NCBI GenBank assembly: GCA_030141605.1
Contig: JAQGDQ010000081.1
Span: 61,001-125,000 of the forward strand
Reading direction: 5' to 3'
DNA length: 64,000 bases
DNA from: Tubiluchus corallicola
Lineage: Eukaryota; Priapulida; Priapulimorpha; Priapulimorphida; Tubiluchidae
The translations under genes were made by a program, and so were the position numbers. Of the stretch, positions 25,925-38,754 are shown piece after piece (within the stretch, counting starts at the first letter, position 1; each line of letters starts with the position of its first letter). Below the pieces are notes generated by a model. The model was not told the DNA's origin and did no database searches. It was given only the letters and a program-made list of their open reading frames with translations.

Positions 25925-26545
25925 CTGCCTGCCAGCCGTATAAATTAGCAGAGGCCTGGAAGCCCGAAATTGTATGTTATGCAAATCAACTTAACCCTGG
26001 AAGCCTGTACAGCACGTCCTCAGCTGAGTACCGGAAGTAAATATACAAGATGTCGTTGGCTGAGTACCGGAAGCTTGTCACAAAATAAATCAGCTGATTA
26101 CTGAATGCTCATGTACTGCATGTTACGTGATTTAGCTGAGTACTGGAATGTACATACTGCATGTTACGTTAATTAGCTTAGCACTGAAAGTCACATACTG
26201 CATATCACATGAATTAGTTGAGCACTGGAAGCCACGTACTGCAGGTAATGCAAATAAGTTGAGTACTGGAAACCATATACTGCAGCTTGTAAACCAACTG
26301 TGTTCTGAAAACCAGGTTCTGCATGTCATGTAAGACAGTCGATCACTGAAAGGTTTCATACCACATGTCATGTGAATCAACTGAGTTCTGAAAAACACAT
26401 GATGTTAGCTGAGTATTGGAAGCCACATACTGCACACTTGTAAATTAAATGAGTACTAAAACGTGAGTTGTACTGCATGTCTTCTAAATGAACTTAATAT
26501 TGAAAGATCAGGCACTACATGTCATTGTAAATCAGCAATGAAAAC
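25925..26545. repeat. Decayed minisatellite, unit about 44 bp
   Basis: Roughly fourteen diverged copies follow each other. Each has a GAGTACTGGAAG core (forms such as TGAGTACCGGAAG, TGAGTTCTGAAA, TGAGCACTGGAAG), then a CACATACTGCATGTCA-like part, then a GTGAATTAGC-like spacer. The period is about 41-48 bases. Open frames on either strand across it are by-products of the repeat. No neighbouring gene explains it. Confidence 0.85.
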
Positions 26546-28034
26546 ATGTACAATGATGCTAGAAATTTTAACTGATTAGTTCTTTAATTTTAGTTTTTGT
26601 CTTTCAGTAAACTTGTTAAGTGAATCAACGATTACCATACGAATTAGCCACAAATAGCGACGCGCTGTAGAAGTGGCTTATTAGCTCCCTGCCCTTGGCT
26701 TGCAGAACTGTCTGCAAGAATCTTAACTCTTTATTCAAGTGTTATCAGAGAGGCATGTTCTCGATGCGTTTACGACTCTGTGAAGCCAGGCAGACGCTTA
26801 TCTGTAATGAAACCATTACATGAAGCTAAGCACTGTTAAGAAACTAGTTAATTTGACAAGAAGACGTTAACTTCTCAACGTGCGCGTGAATTTGCTTCAC
26901 AGTTTCTTCGCTTTGTGTACTTTACGAAGATGATATCCATGTTTATAAGTATAAAAACCGAAACCTGATGACGGAGCGATGCATACAGCTTATTAATAAC
27001 TACTGATATTTGTCAATCAGTCTCCTAGCCATAGATAATTTATGCTATGTTTCTCCCTTCAAATTGCTATTTAAAAGCAAATATAATGCATTAGACATCA
27101 GCAAACGTTCTTAAGATATTAATTATTCAGTTAATTTTGTGAAACCTAAAGTTACGGGCTGAGAAAATTCAGCGTGTTCCATTGTTCATTGTACCAAATA
27201 GTTTGCATGTATTGTTTCATTCAACACGTTTGAAACGCACTGATGAAACCAAGCAGCTCCTTTGCCATATGTTGTTAAAACTCTCAAAGTGAATACTAAA
27301 ATTCTGCATTGTCACTGCACATTCGTGCAGTGCAATTAAACAGTGAATGACAGTGAAACAGTAATAGGGAAATCACTATGAAGCTCCTACTGGTTACGAT
27401 ATAAAGTAAGTCGTTATAACAAAAAAATAAAAAAGCGGTCGCATTAACGTTCGACAATGACACTACATCTAAAAACCACGCAATACCACGCAATACCAAG
27501 TTATACCAACATTTTAAGGAATTAGCTTGTTTTTTCCATATCAACTAACAGCAAGTCTTGTAGTATATGTCCGCTATAGAAATCGGTTCTGAAATTTATC
27601 AGATTTGTCTTTGGGATTTGTCTTCGATGAGCAGAAGCTCCTCGTTGTCCTGCAGTTGTATTAGAAATATGCATTGCTAACAGTGAAAACAAACCAATTT
27701 TGTAAGAGCTTCGAGCAAAAGACTGTTGCAAGTATTACGTAAATAAAATGGGTTTGAATCAATAATAGATAAACAGGTCTAAATTAATAATTAACGAAGG
27801 TGCCAAGTGAATCCATGAAAGCAGCGAAAATTTAGCAAGTGATAATTTGAAATGAAAAGATGCTCAAAAGTGCAAAATTCAAGTTTCTGTTGTTGCTTCA
27901 CACTATGGAATAACAATTACTGTTTCATTCTTAATATCTAGCTTTGAGCTTGTAACTTGTGCTGAACAGCGAATTGTCTCTAGTGAGATAAATAAGCCTT
28001 TTCACAGTTCCAGCAATTAATGATGATCGTGAAA
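26546..28034. other. Gene-free stretch
   Basis: No gene or RNA is supported. Minor features are short direct repeats near 27476-27500 (AATACCACGC units). Confidence 0.35.
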
Positions 28035-28341
28035 GGTCAAAGGTTAAGTGTGTACCAGACTACGTATTTGTGTGCACTTGACAACGCGTCGCAGCTCATG
28101 CTGTTGTAATAGTAACAGTTTTAACAGCTAGCTATAACTTTATCTACTTCATTTTTTCTTGTTTTCCACGCAAGATCCCGCTAGTAAATCACTCTATGCA
28201 CAGACTAATGCGTAATCAAGTGAAATCCACATAAAACAACTGACATTACTGAGCTAATGCGGCAGACAGGCTTGCTTTACCCACACGTCACGTGACGGTT
28301 GTAGTTAAGACGCGTCGCTGTGGCACACTTAACCTTTGACC
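28035..28341. promoter_or_regulatory. Inverted pair of DR1-like elements around a CACGTG palindrome
   Basis: GGTCAAAGGTTAAGTGTG at 28035-28052 recurs exactly, inverted, at 28324-28341. The preceding bases in each case make an AGGTCA/AGGTTA direct repeat with one spacer base, or close to it: the nuclear receptor DR1 layout used by HNF4/RXR/COUP-type factors. Between them lies a 12-bp palindrome centred on CACGTG (28286-28297) and two ACGCGTCG segments. It could be a regulatory module or the terminal inverted repeats of a ~307-bp MITE-like element. No gene adjoins it. Confidence 0.35.
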
Positions 28342-28439
28342 TACAGCAATGGCGCATACACATAGCGAAAGTGCAAAAAGGCTGACTGTTAAAGAATGAT
28401 GCCAATGTTAAGTTTGTCGATATTATATATTTAATCTTT

Positions 28440-28560
28440 ATTTTCAGTAATTAGATTTTAGTTAAGGCTATTTTAATTTCGCGGGTTTTATGTAGTGTAT
28501 TATAGTCTTATATGGACTTTCTTGTCTGAAATAAAATTATAATCAATCAATTGATCAATT
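28440..28560 (+). mobile_element. 3' tail of a truncated non-LTR retrotransposon
   Basis: TATATGGACTTTCTTGTCTG is followed by AATAAA and then AATC-type repeats. It resembles the tail at 13940-14040. The upstream sequence is not recognisable as coding, so the copy is 5'-truncated. Confidence 0.5.
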
Positions 28561-31500
28561 ATTGCCTATTAGACGTGTAAACTAAGTATGGACACACATA
28601 TGTGTATGATAGACAATACTAGTAATGTAAAAAAACGAAAGTAACAAAATCAGAAAACATTAATCCTACGCATAGGATGAAACGCCTCAAAAGCTCTATA
28701 GGATGAACGATATTATAAAAGCAGATAAATTATAAATAAATAAATTGTATATAACTGCTATTATGTAATTGATATAGTTGCGTGAAAGTCTGTAGGCTCA
28801 AACTTTAAAATTAAAGTTTCTTTCTAGATCTAGAATATTGTAGTAATGAAGTTTTCTGTTAACATAAAAACATTTGCTTTTTTATGTTTACATTTGCACT
28901 CTATAAGCAGTTTAACTTTTCAGCAATTTTTTCAATAAACTGTAGCTGTCATTACTGTATGCTATAGTTATGGTTGATGTTTCTGTGGCGCAATCAATGA
29001 ATCTCCTCTACCGATTATCCTGCATTTATAAATAAACACCGAAACATGAACCAGAAGCAGTTCAAACAAACGTCATGTGTTTATGAGTGAGCATTATAGC
29101 ATAAAAAAGCTTAAAGCTTTCAAACTATTTTGTCCGTCTTAATTTGCAAAAGCCGAATATTAAACTGCAGCGCCTACATAACATTTATATTTACCCCCCC
29201 TCATGCTCCGTTTGTTTTAATTTCAAGGTCATCACATGTGTTGAAAGGAAAGTTTTCTCCTATGACTCATGAAGCCACATGGGAATGGCGATTGCTCTTA
29301 CCAACAGCGCTGCCATCCCCTAATGTTTCTTTCATAAAAAATAGTATCGATAATTTTGCGGTATGAAAGCATGAGTTAAAACTGCTTAGTTTCTGCAAGA
29401 TTTTGCGGAAATCATAAGGACGGTCTCAGAAGTTGCCCAAAAGATGGCTGATTTCAATAACCCTCTGCATTCCAGGCACCGCCTCATGCATCCCCATGCA
29501 CAGGATCTGCGCCAGCCTATTCATGGCAGTAAAATTAGACCACCACTGCCTATAATACTGAAAATAGCTGCATAAAGTCTGCAAGATGACACAGCTTAAT
29601 GTTTGCAGTACTACTACCAAGTGATCTTTAATTAGAAAACTGACATCTGTCCAGACATGTTGGATTTCAAATTAGTTCAAGAATTTTTCAATAGCACTTT
29701 CCCAGTTTTATTAACCTAAATCCTAACAATTAACAAAGTCAGAGTCAGAGATACATGAGAAATTTAAATTTGTATTTTCAAGTGTCTTATCCATCGACCA
29801 CTTTATAAGGAGCAAATTTGAGATCTTATAACTTACACTGCCGTTATATAAAATATAAAATAAAAAGCAAAAAAGTAAACACTTAAAGTTTGGCTGCCTT
29901 GCGTCAAGCAGAAAATTCTTCCATCTCAATTACTCAAAACATTTCACATTTAGCCATTGGTCATCAAAAATGGATTATAGACACAAGGCAATTGCAACTT
30001 CTTGCTGTCTCGAAATTTTATTACATTGACCAAGCAATACCATTGCGCAGAACTCACTTGAATTTGTGATTTTACGATCCAATAACTGGAAATGTTAAAT
30101 GTTTGTGAAATTTAATGGGAGATAAAAATCCGCAATTGGCAAATGCGTGTCAATATCGATGTTGAACAGGCGCCTCCCTATCATTAGTGTTTGTTTTTTC
30201 TGTTATATGTGTATAATAACTTCATATAAAGTACATGTACGCATGTAATGTACTGACCAACAAAATTATAATAACATAATAACATATTAGGAAATTGCAT
30301 GGTAGATATAAGAAGTCAGTCCATAACAAGGCATGTTCCTTACTGCTACATCAGTGACGTTGCTAAAATACAATATGAGTGCATGTTTAAAAAACTTTTA
30401 ACAAAATGAAATGCAAGTTTTATTACGGCATCAGTATAACGAAACAGTTTTTATATCTAACTATACATAGGCATTCAGGAGAATAATAACAAACATTTGT
30501 GGACATATTCAAGTGTTTATGTGCAAATGTAGATGTCAGTGATGACGTGTCTATATCAGACGAGTGGTTATAGGACACCCAAAGAGTACATGCTTCTCGT
30601 CTTGTGTCTCACCAGTCTTTGGGCTACAGGTTCTATCTAGCTTGTCTGGGTAAAGATCTCCATCTCCCCGTCTCAATATGTAGCCAATGGGCTGATATGC
30701 GGACTCTAGTCCAAAAGATTCTTACAGGTTCCGTGATTGTTGTCATGCGATTCAGTAAAGTGGGTGACTGATCAAACTTGAATTAATGAGTTTATCCCTA
30801 ATGAGTATTACACATAAATACTCGTAATATTAAAGTAAATGCAGGGGATAGGAATCTTACTGAGAAGAAAACCACGTTTTCGCTACGTCGTTGATATCTG
30901 TACTGTGGCTTTTTAGGAACATCGTAAAAATAAGAAATAAATTCATTAACACGAAATTTCGACTGAATATCTCGAAAATTCGAATTAATACATTATTTTT
31001 TATTTTTACTATGTCCCTAACAAGCCACCGTATATCTGTCTGCGACTGAAACAACTTCTTGAAACTTTATTGTGCACAGTATTTATCAGTGCAAATTATT
31101 TGTACTGCACGAACCTCTCAAAGGCGAAGTCCATTGCTATCATTTCATGCTTCTAAATATTTATGTTGGTGTAGCTACGCCAGAAAGCTTTAACTATTGC
31201 TGTTCCTTTAGATCTTCACAAATAAACAAATAAATAAGCTATGCGCGCCATTATAACTGCGTGGGAGTGTGAGCGAAGCCAAACAAGAGCAGGTGCGGGC
31301 AGAGAGGGTGATCCCTAACCGACGGATCATGTTTCCACAAACAAAATGAAGCCATATCGCTTATAGGAAGGGAAGGTGGCACCGGGAAGAGTTCATGAGT
31401 TCTTCTTGTTTTTGTTGAAACATTAGAAGTTAGAATGAATCATCATGATCCAAAATGACTAACAACGGGTAATTTCTATGTAGTAAAAGAGCATGCTGAA

Positions 31501-32527
31501 GCAAGCAGGTAAATAAATAAATAATTAAACGAGTGAGTGCGTGTAACGAAGAACTGTGCGGTAAGTGCAGTTCGTGCGGCTTTCACATTAAATGGATTTG
31601 AAACGCACGTTCACACATTCCAAAATTGCTTTTGCAGTGTATACCATCCCAACTCTTGTCGCGCATTCTGCCGCGTTTAAACACATTATAACTTTAAAAA
31701 TGATTTTGCATGCATGACTCTAGTTTCTCTTCACCATCAGGAGATATCATGATGTGATCACTGGTTCCAATAAAATTTGAAAAAAGTAGTTATTTCCGAA
31801 CACGCTGATGCTAAGTTTACGAACTTAATTTATGTAATCTTTTACGTAATATAGGTTTAATTCTATCCTTATCTAATCCATATAAGACGCTTTGCTTATT
31901 ATATACTCGCGTGTTATGATAGCGTCTGAGCTAGCACAAATCGAATATGTCAATTTCTTGACAATCTGTATTTTGTCTTATTAATTTAAAATCTTAAATG
32001 GCTACCTTATTTTATTGTTTTGTTTCTTTATTGATAAACAATAAAATGGAAACTGTATCAAATGTAAACTGACTATGTTTCGGAAATTCTCAATAACCCA
32101 GTTTTTGCGTTAAATTAAACTCTGTCTTGCAACGTGATTTTAAATTTTTAAGTTTCACGGAAGCTCGCGCACACATGCTCGTACTCACATCCAGCATATT
32201 TTCAGCTGCATTTTTAAAATTCCTTCAGAGTAAAAGCTTTACTCTGACAATTCTAGAATTTTCTTCTATTCAGAAAGGAGTCAACACCTTAACCACACCC
32301 TATGCGGTTTAAAACCACTAAACAAAAGCAACAATTAAGTTTTTAAAATGTGCTTAAACATTCAGGTTCCACAGACCAAGCTAAGAAATATTAGCGATCC
32401 ATGGCTATGCAGAATAACCTTTATGTAATAACTATTATTTAAAGTCGGTTTTAAATTCAACAGACTTTTATCGCCGACTGTAAATAACAAACTACATCTA
32501 CATAACAGTGACTATTATTACCCGATT
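28561..32527. other. Gene-free stretch
   Basis: No coding exon is supported. A GC-richer patch at about 31240-31390 and a minus-strand open frame at 29426-29620 were examined but match nothing. A tRNA-like patch at about 30680-30740 (TAGCCAATGGG and GGTTCCGTG) is too weak to call. Confidence 0.35.
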
Positions 32528-32661
32528 TGTACCCTAAATACCACGCACCAGGCAGGGCAATGGCAAGTACCAGTTATAGAACATTTGGTATGACCCGACC
32601 GTAGTATCGAACTCACGACCTTTCAGACGGAAAGCGAATACGTTATCACTAGACTATAACT
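32528..32661 (-). repeat. tRNA-derived SINE
   Basis: On the minus strand a tRNA-like head begins near 32661 with TAGTCTAGTGATAACG (A box) and has GTGAGTTCGATAC (B box) about 45 bases later. A body of about 60 bases follows, containing CTGGTACTTGCCATTGCC. The body keeps a defined order that is typical of SINE2 elements. I cannot assign the family. No tail or target duplication was confirmed. Confidence 0.6.
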
Positions 32662-35420
32662 TTCGGTTTTTAACAGAATATTGATATTTTCTCAGAATAT
32701 TGTGAAAATAACAAAATGAAGTAATTCAACTCCAAACAAAATAAAAAAAGCGAAGAAAAATCTCGAAGTTACTAAATTAGCTAAAGCGACAGAGTTGTTT
32801 AAGTTGATCATGACCTGATTCATGAATCTAAGTATACGTATGATCTACATACGTCACACTAGTAATGGCGAAAACCGCTTTGTAATTAAAGTAATACCGC
32901 TTGAGGCCTTATGAGTACCGGCCTGTGGTGCTTCCCACACAAAAATAAGACACTAAGTATAAAATTGAACTATTTTGTACCAGCTCATACATAGAAACCG
33001 TTCACCGCCGTAATGGTAGGTTATTCTTAAATAAAAATTGCAGAGCTACCAGGAATCGTGATGTCCGGATTGCAGCGGAAAACATGTCAAATGTCAAAAA
33101 CCGTGAAATCGCACCGTGTTTGTACTCTGGTGATAAATGTGTGTAAATTCATTATAACTACATTAATCAAAGTATTTTCTCGCCCATGCTGCAGGTGTCA
33201 AAACTCAATAGATTCTTGTGGAGAAAAACTAATTACTGACATAAAATGTTGAATGGCCAATTATTAAACTGCTTGATAGGCCGTTGAGCAGCCTGACTTT
33301 AATTTTATCCGTACATGCATAATCTATTAGGTAGTCACGGCCATTAGCGGAGAGTAAATACGTGCTTGATGTTTTAGCATTTTTTTTAATTTCAAAACTA
33401 TTTCTATATTCTCAGAATCAAAATTATTCTTTGATTCTGCAAAACATAGAGGCTACGTTTTCTCTAAAACGGCCTTTTAACAGGTGAAACAACAGTGAAA
33501 TAGTGGCTCAGTTTTTTAGACAAGACCAAAAAATTGTTGAATATACACGACCCTGTGTTCTTTTTTAGACCTTCTACACCAACAGTAACAAATTTCAGGT
33601 TTTTTCAATTCTGTCTAGCAGAAAATAAAAAGTAGGCCTACTAGCTACCTTTCCGATTTACAACAATACTGTATTGTAAATTCATAAATTTTTGCTTTTA
33701 AGTACACAACGTTTAAGCTAAGAATGTTTTAAGCTGTGAAAACAAGCCATGTGTTTGAGTGTAATTCAACCAGGGTGAGATGACCTAGACAAGTTATACA
33801 ACCCCTGGAATGAAGAGAAGGTTCAAATAACCAACCCGCATAACAAGGAACTGTTGTATCAGGCGTTGTTTACATTTACTAGTTTTTTGTTTACTTTGTT
33901 TTATGTTTCCATGAAGTGAGGGCACAGCAGGATAACTATACAAATTAGCATCATTATTTTACACAACTTTGTGTTTGGAGAAACCTGCAATACATCAAAT
34001 GCAAGACATTTGTGTCTCTAAAAAATCTTGTTGAGACGATTATCATGGTCATAGACGCCTCTTTTTAAATGGAAAATTATATCAATGTGACGCTGCCAAA
34101 GTTACCCTATACTACCGTTAAATCACTCAGGCTACGCTGACTGTAAGAATTAAACTCTTCGATTTTTCAGCAAACAGTAACAATGTCTTTTACGTCTTTT
34201 ACTCAATAGTTATCTCTTTTTCTTCACTTTTTCGCCCTCCTAAACACACTACCTGGTGATTAGTCTTGCAAGTTGACAATGAAGCTAATAATATCCTGTC
34301 GCATAGCTACCATTAATCTTTTTTAAAGGCCAGAGTTAAAGAGGCAATTACCCATTTCTACTTGCTGTCTGTAGGTTTGCGGCTAATTGCAGTTTTGCAC
34401 AAAGAGGTAGTTTTATAAGACTACTTTGAGTGTATGTTTCTACATTATTGTTGTATTGTTGTGGTTGTCGTTGCCGTCGCCGCTGACGTTGTTATTATTG
34501 TTGCCGTCGTTTATCGTGTGCGTAATTATTAAAAGTAGTATGCTGGCATGATAGGTGTATAGTGTGGCATTGGCTGATTCTGTTTATATGTTTGAATACT
34601 CAGCCCATTCCCGGGTAGAATAGTTTATACCATGACTTACACTACTCCTATGTAGTCGTGTTCTCTTTCATGTGGAGGAAAGATTTACACCGTCAAGACA
34701 GCTGCAAATGTTTTTAATTAATGTTCTGCGTCCAATACAGAGGAAGGTGTTACCCTGCTGTAAATGTTTAGCTTTTTTCTTAAATGTGTTTAGATTTCTC
34801 CACTCTATCATATAGTTGTATAGCTGCTAAAATTTACTTTGTATATTATGTAGCGTAGCGCTACGCATTACAGTTTAGACTAGTTTTTACACATACGTTT
34901 TACATGCAGAAGTCAGAGTCAAACTTAAAAACAACCCACAAAAAACATAACTCAGCAACAGACCACCCACAGAACATCATTCAAGTTCCACCATTTTCAA
35001 TTAACCGGACTTAACTCTCGTCAACCCTCGGAATTATAATGATCCATCTTAAATATAGAAAATACTCAGTCATTAACGCATAATATAGTCAGCAAAATGA
35101 AATATTTGCGCATGAGCTCAGGTTGCTTAAAACTAGCCTATGTAGAATAATTGAAAGAAGAATGCAGAACAGGATCTTCATGCAGCAAACGCGGGAAAAT
35201 TCCGGGAATTCCTTGACGCGACCAGTTTTCAATGAGTTTTTAAAAACCTCAATACTGGCGGGTAAAGGTAAAAACATGATTAAGATTATATTACGTTTCA
35301 ATGAAAGCAAATTAAAGAGTGCAAACACAAGGTGATACTGCACATTTCTCGTCGCTCAGATATTATTCTCTTATAGTACAGACAAAATTGTTTATAAATA
35401 CAATGATTTAAGGTAGGTCT
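32662..35420. other. Gene-free stretch
   Basis: No gene is supported. It contains a degenerate TTG/GCC-type microsatellite at about 34445-34515 and a 14-bp palindrome at 34853-34866 (GCGTAGCGCTACGC). Confidence 0.35.
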
Positions 35421-35520
35421 GAGAATAGAATAGAATGTTATTTTTTACATGGTGCACATTAAATTGTGTGCACAATATTTCCATAATTGTCCATGGCCTG
35501 TTAGTGGTAATTAAAATATA
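35421..35520 (-). mobile_element. 3' end of a truncated LINE, minus strand
   Basis: On the minus strand the sequence ends in an AATAACATTCTATTCTATTC-type tail after a segment with GTGCACACAATTTAATGTG. LINEs of the L2/CR1 type commonly end in such short pentamer tandem repeats. No coding part is left. Confidence 0.4.
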
Positions 35521-35940
35521 AAATAGAACAGAATACCTTAAAAGTAAACAAAACTAAAAACCGACTAAAGTAGTAAAACAGATAAATCATAAAATACTCT
35601 GTAAAATTACATACGGACTGAAATCAAAAGTTAGATAAAAGTACTAAATTAAACAGGTTCGATTTCTTTGCAAAATTAGTCTTATTAAAAGCAACAATTA
35701 AACAAAATTAGGCAAAAGTACTAAATAAGACAAATTTATTTAGTTTTATTAAAATTTAAATAACACTTCGTAAAACAAGATAGCACAAACCCATGAAACA
35801 AGAGTAAAGAGGATATTAATTATTGGGATAATTATATACCTTTTTGTTCTGTTTTTACTGTAAATATGCGTTATTAAGCCATAAAATTGCGAAATTTGAT
35901 GTTTAGAAAAAAGTTTGTTATTGTAATACGTTAATTTTTT

Positions 35941-35977
35941 TATTGTAAGAAAAAAGTATGACTTTTTTCTTACAATA
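35941..35977. repeat. Hairpin with 17-bp perfect arms
   Basis: The arms 35941-35957 and 35961-35977 are exact reverse complements separated by three bases. Each arm contains TTGTAAGAAAAAAGT. It is followed by a short direct duplication of ACAAAGATCA(A/G)CG. No gene is nearby. Confidence 0.85.
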
Positions 35978-38754
35978 CAAAGATCAACGTCTTACAAAGA
36001 TCAGCGTTTCTAACACGCATAGATAACAAAGATAGCAATAGCACACAAAATGTATTTGAGGTTCGAAGTTCATAAACTCTTTGTTTACCTCAAAATGTGA
36101 AATGAAAACGCATATTATGAGTTTTTGTCGTGTGAAGTAAAAATTATTTTTACAGTTTAAATTACACATGCTGTATAATTCGTGATCCACAGTAACCAGT
36201 GACTCAGTTTGTTGCTGGTTTCGTAATCCCAAAATGAATTTGATTAATTGAACAAGCTATAGAACACAATGGCATGCAATTGTTTATAATGACGTCTCTG
36301 TTTCGTAGTTTGCACTAGTGACGTTTATTCGTTATTAATAATATAACTTATAAACTGGTATCTCAGGTTACGTTTTTCTTTTCCATACAAGTTGAAACAC
36401 AACCAGGAGAAAAACCTGAAGCAATTATTAAACTTAAAAGTGCCGATTACTCTTCTGAAACACCTACGTCCGAACTCGGTTGACCAGTTATAAAGTAGGT
36501 ACGTTCAAGGCCTCTGTTATGTAATCTGCATCACTTATTTGTTTTGTAGCAGTTTACTTATTGACTTAAATGTAAAATAAAATTAAAAAAATAAGCAAAA
36601 GAGCCTAGTTCAAACGCAGGCTATTTCCAAACTTTTTCACATTTTCTGCCTTTCATGCTTGGTATCAAAACCTAATTAATTTTGGGTGTGTAGAATCACT
36701 TACAGTCTGGTATATGGGCCTATCATGTTGTCGTTCTAGTACTGTTTTGCATCACTTTAGCTTTTACAATGTCGCATTTTAGCTTTTAACACTTATTATG
36801 ATCGATCAGACATTGTCAGAACATTACATTAACTTTATTAATTTCCTTCGTTGAAATACACGCGAATGTTATAAAATTCCCAGATTGTGTAAAGAGGAAA
36901 CAGCTAATGCATCAGATTGCTGCATTGTACTCACTGGGAATTTGACGAATAGACATGAATCACCCTGCTCACAAACAGTAAGATAAATGAAGTAAAAACG
37001 AATGTATGAAAACACTATTAGTTTATCATTAAAATTTATTGTGTAAAAAAGGTAAATAAAACCAACATAGTAAACGAGCAGGATTAAGATAGTTAAATTT
37101 ATTCCATTTGAGAGATGAGCATTGTCCTGGTAGTGATTGTGACCCATGATATAGAAATATTGTTGTATGAAGGAACCAGAAAAAGTTATCAAAATTTAAT
37201 GAACGCACTGTCAGCTCTTAGTCCGAAATTTTCAGTTAATCTATTGAATCAATAACTTAGTAGTTTCTGTTAATACAAATTTTTGTACGAAGGTACATAT
37301 TCAAAAGCTTTTAAGATATTTTTCCTGTAGACTAAAGACCTACTGTAACAGTTTATGGACGACATATACGTTGGCAGAATACTTTTTAAATTGCATTTAT
37401 GAATGTCCACACCAGCAATTTACATTTTATTAATAATTATGCGAATTGCAAAATACAAATGTCGTAAAATTGGATAAATTGTTGGTAAGTGGCCAGTAAT
37501 TAATAGTCAATGACCAGCGAAACGACACAGCAACAAAACGGCTGTCTCCATAAATACCAATAATAATCATTGTTGTAGCTGGCAACAAAACCAGCAATTA
37601 TCCGGATCATGTACAGAAGGTAGCGCTCGCCCTCCTTAACAGGTAATCGCAACTTAGAACTGGTTTTTCTCTCTTCACACAAACCTCCAGAGCTTGTTGG
37701 TATTCATTGGAGAGTTGTAAGAATAGGTTAACAGCCTATATTAAAAGAATTGTACTTATTCTTCCAGTTGTTACTGTATAATGTATAGACGCCAAATTCT
37801 TTCACGCTGCCTATAAAAAAGGTCTGCAAAATAGTGTGTAGATCTCGTGTTGCAGATTTTACTAACTTTTCTTTAAACATGTAGAGTAAAGCACTTGTCC
37901 AGCTGACTTTTACCTAAATTATTGGATTATGCTAGATAAACTTAGTAACTGCCGACAGGTTCAGAATTTTAATTAATAAAAAATAATTAATCTGAATATA
38001 CATAATTTCGGGAATTAATTGTTGACTGTATGTACAATCAGATTAATTATATCTTTTATTCTTCAATAAACGCAAATACTGAGAATTTAACCATTTCGGT
38101 ACTTACTAGTTAGCTACGCGAAAAAACACAGTTTGACTAATGTTAAAGCCTACAGCTCAGTGCACCAACGTCCCGATAAGGAAATAAAAGCTCACAAAAT
38201 AAAGTATAAAGTCAAAAAGTAGGACCTATGTATTAAAAATATTAACAATGACTTTAAATCATATTTTATATGATTTATTGAAAGTAACATACAACTAAGG
38301 CAAAACTCAAAATCTGTATTTACAAAAAGTACACTCAAAACTTAACTGCAGCTCTTATTGTTTTATTGCCACATGAAAGAAACAATTAAGTAACTAAGAT
38401 TTAATTTCATGATTCGTATATTACACAATTTCACGTATTTATGGTCAAATGGCCATTTTACGCAAATTATTGTCACATTGCTTTCTGACCTAGCTGCTTG
38501 TTACACACTGTATATTTTCGTTTCATTCTCTATACAAGTAGATTATTTACAAGAATATCGATAGGCTGAAATGAATCACAACCTGGAAAGCAAGAAAACT
38601 GACAAGCTAATTGGGGAACTTGCGACGGCACACAAACTGTAAAGCTGAACCCACAGGAAGACGGGAATTCATTAAGTAATTTTACATAACGTGTTGATTG
38701 TTAAACCGGGATACAATGCATTAAATAAAATATTCACTGTTTAAATGCGTTTCG
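35978..38754. other. Gene-free stretch; left part of the ARL4 3' flank
   Basis: No exon is supported. On the minus strand, AATAAA signals downstream of ARL4 lie at 38362-38367 and about 38274, so the ARL4 3' UTR probably reaches 38.3-38.4 kb. Confidence 0.4.

Noticed and set aside
26132-26398. 88-codon Cys/Phe/Ser-rich minus-strand frame
   Set aside because: It is a by-product of the decayed ~44-bp minisatellite whose period keeps frames open.
25925-26545. CRISPR-like array
   Set aside because: The repeats are diverged and contiguous with no unique spacers, and the genome is eukaryotic.
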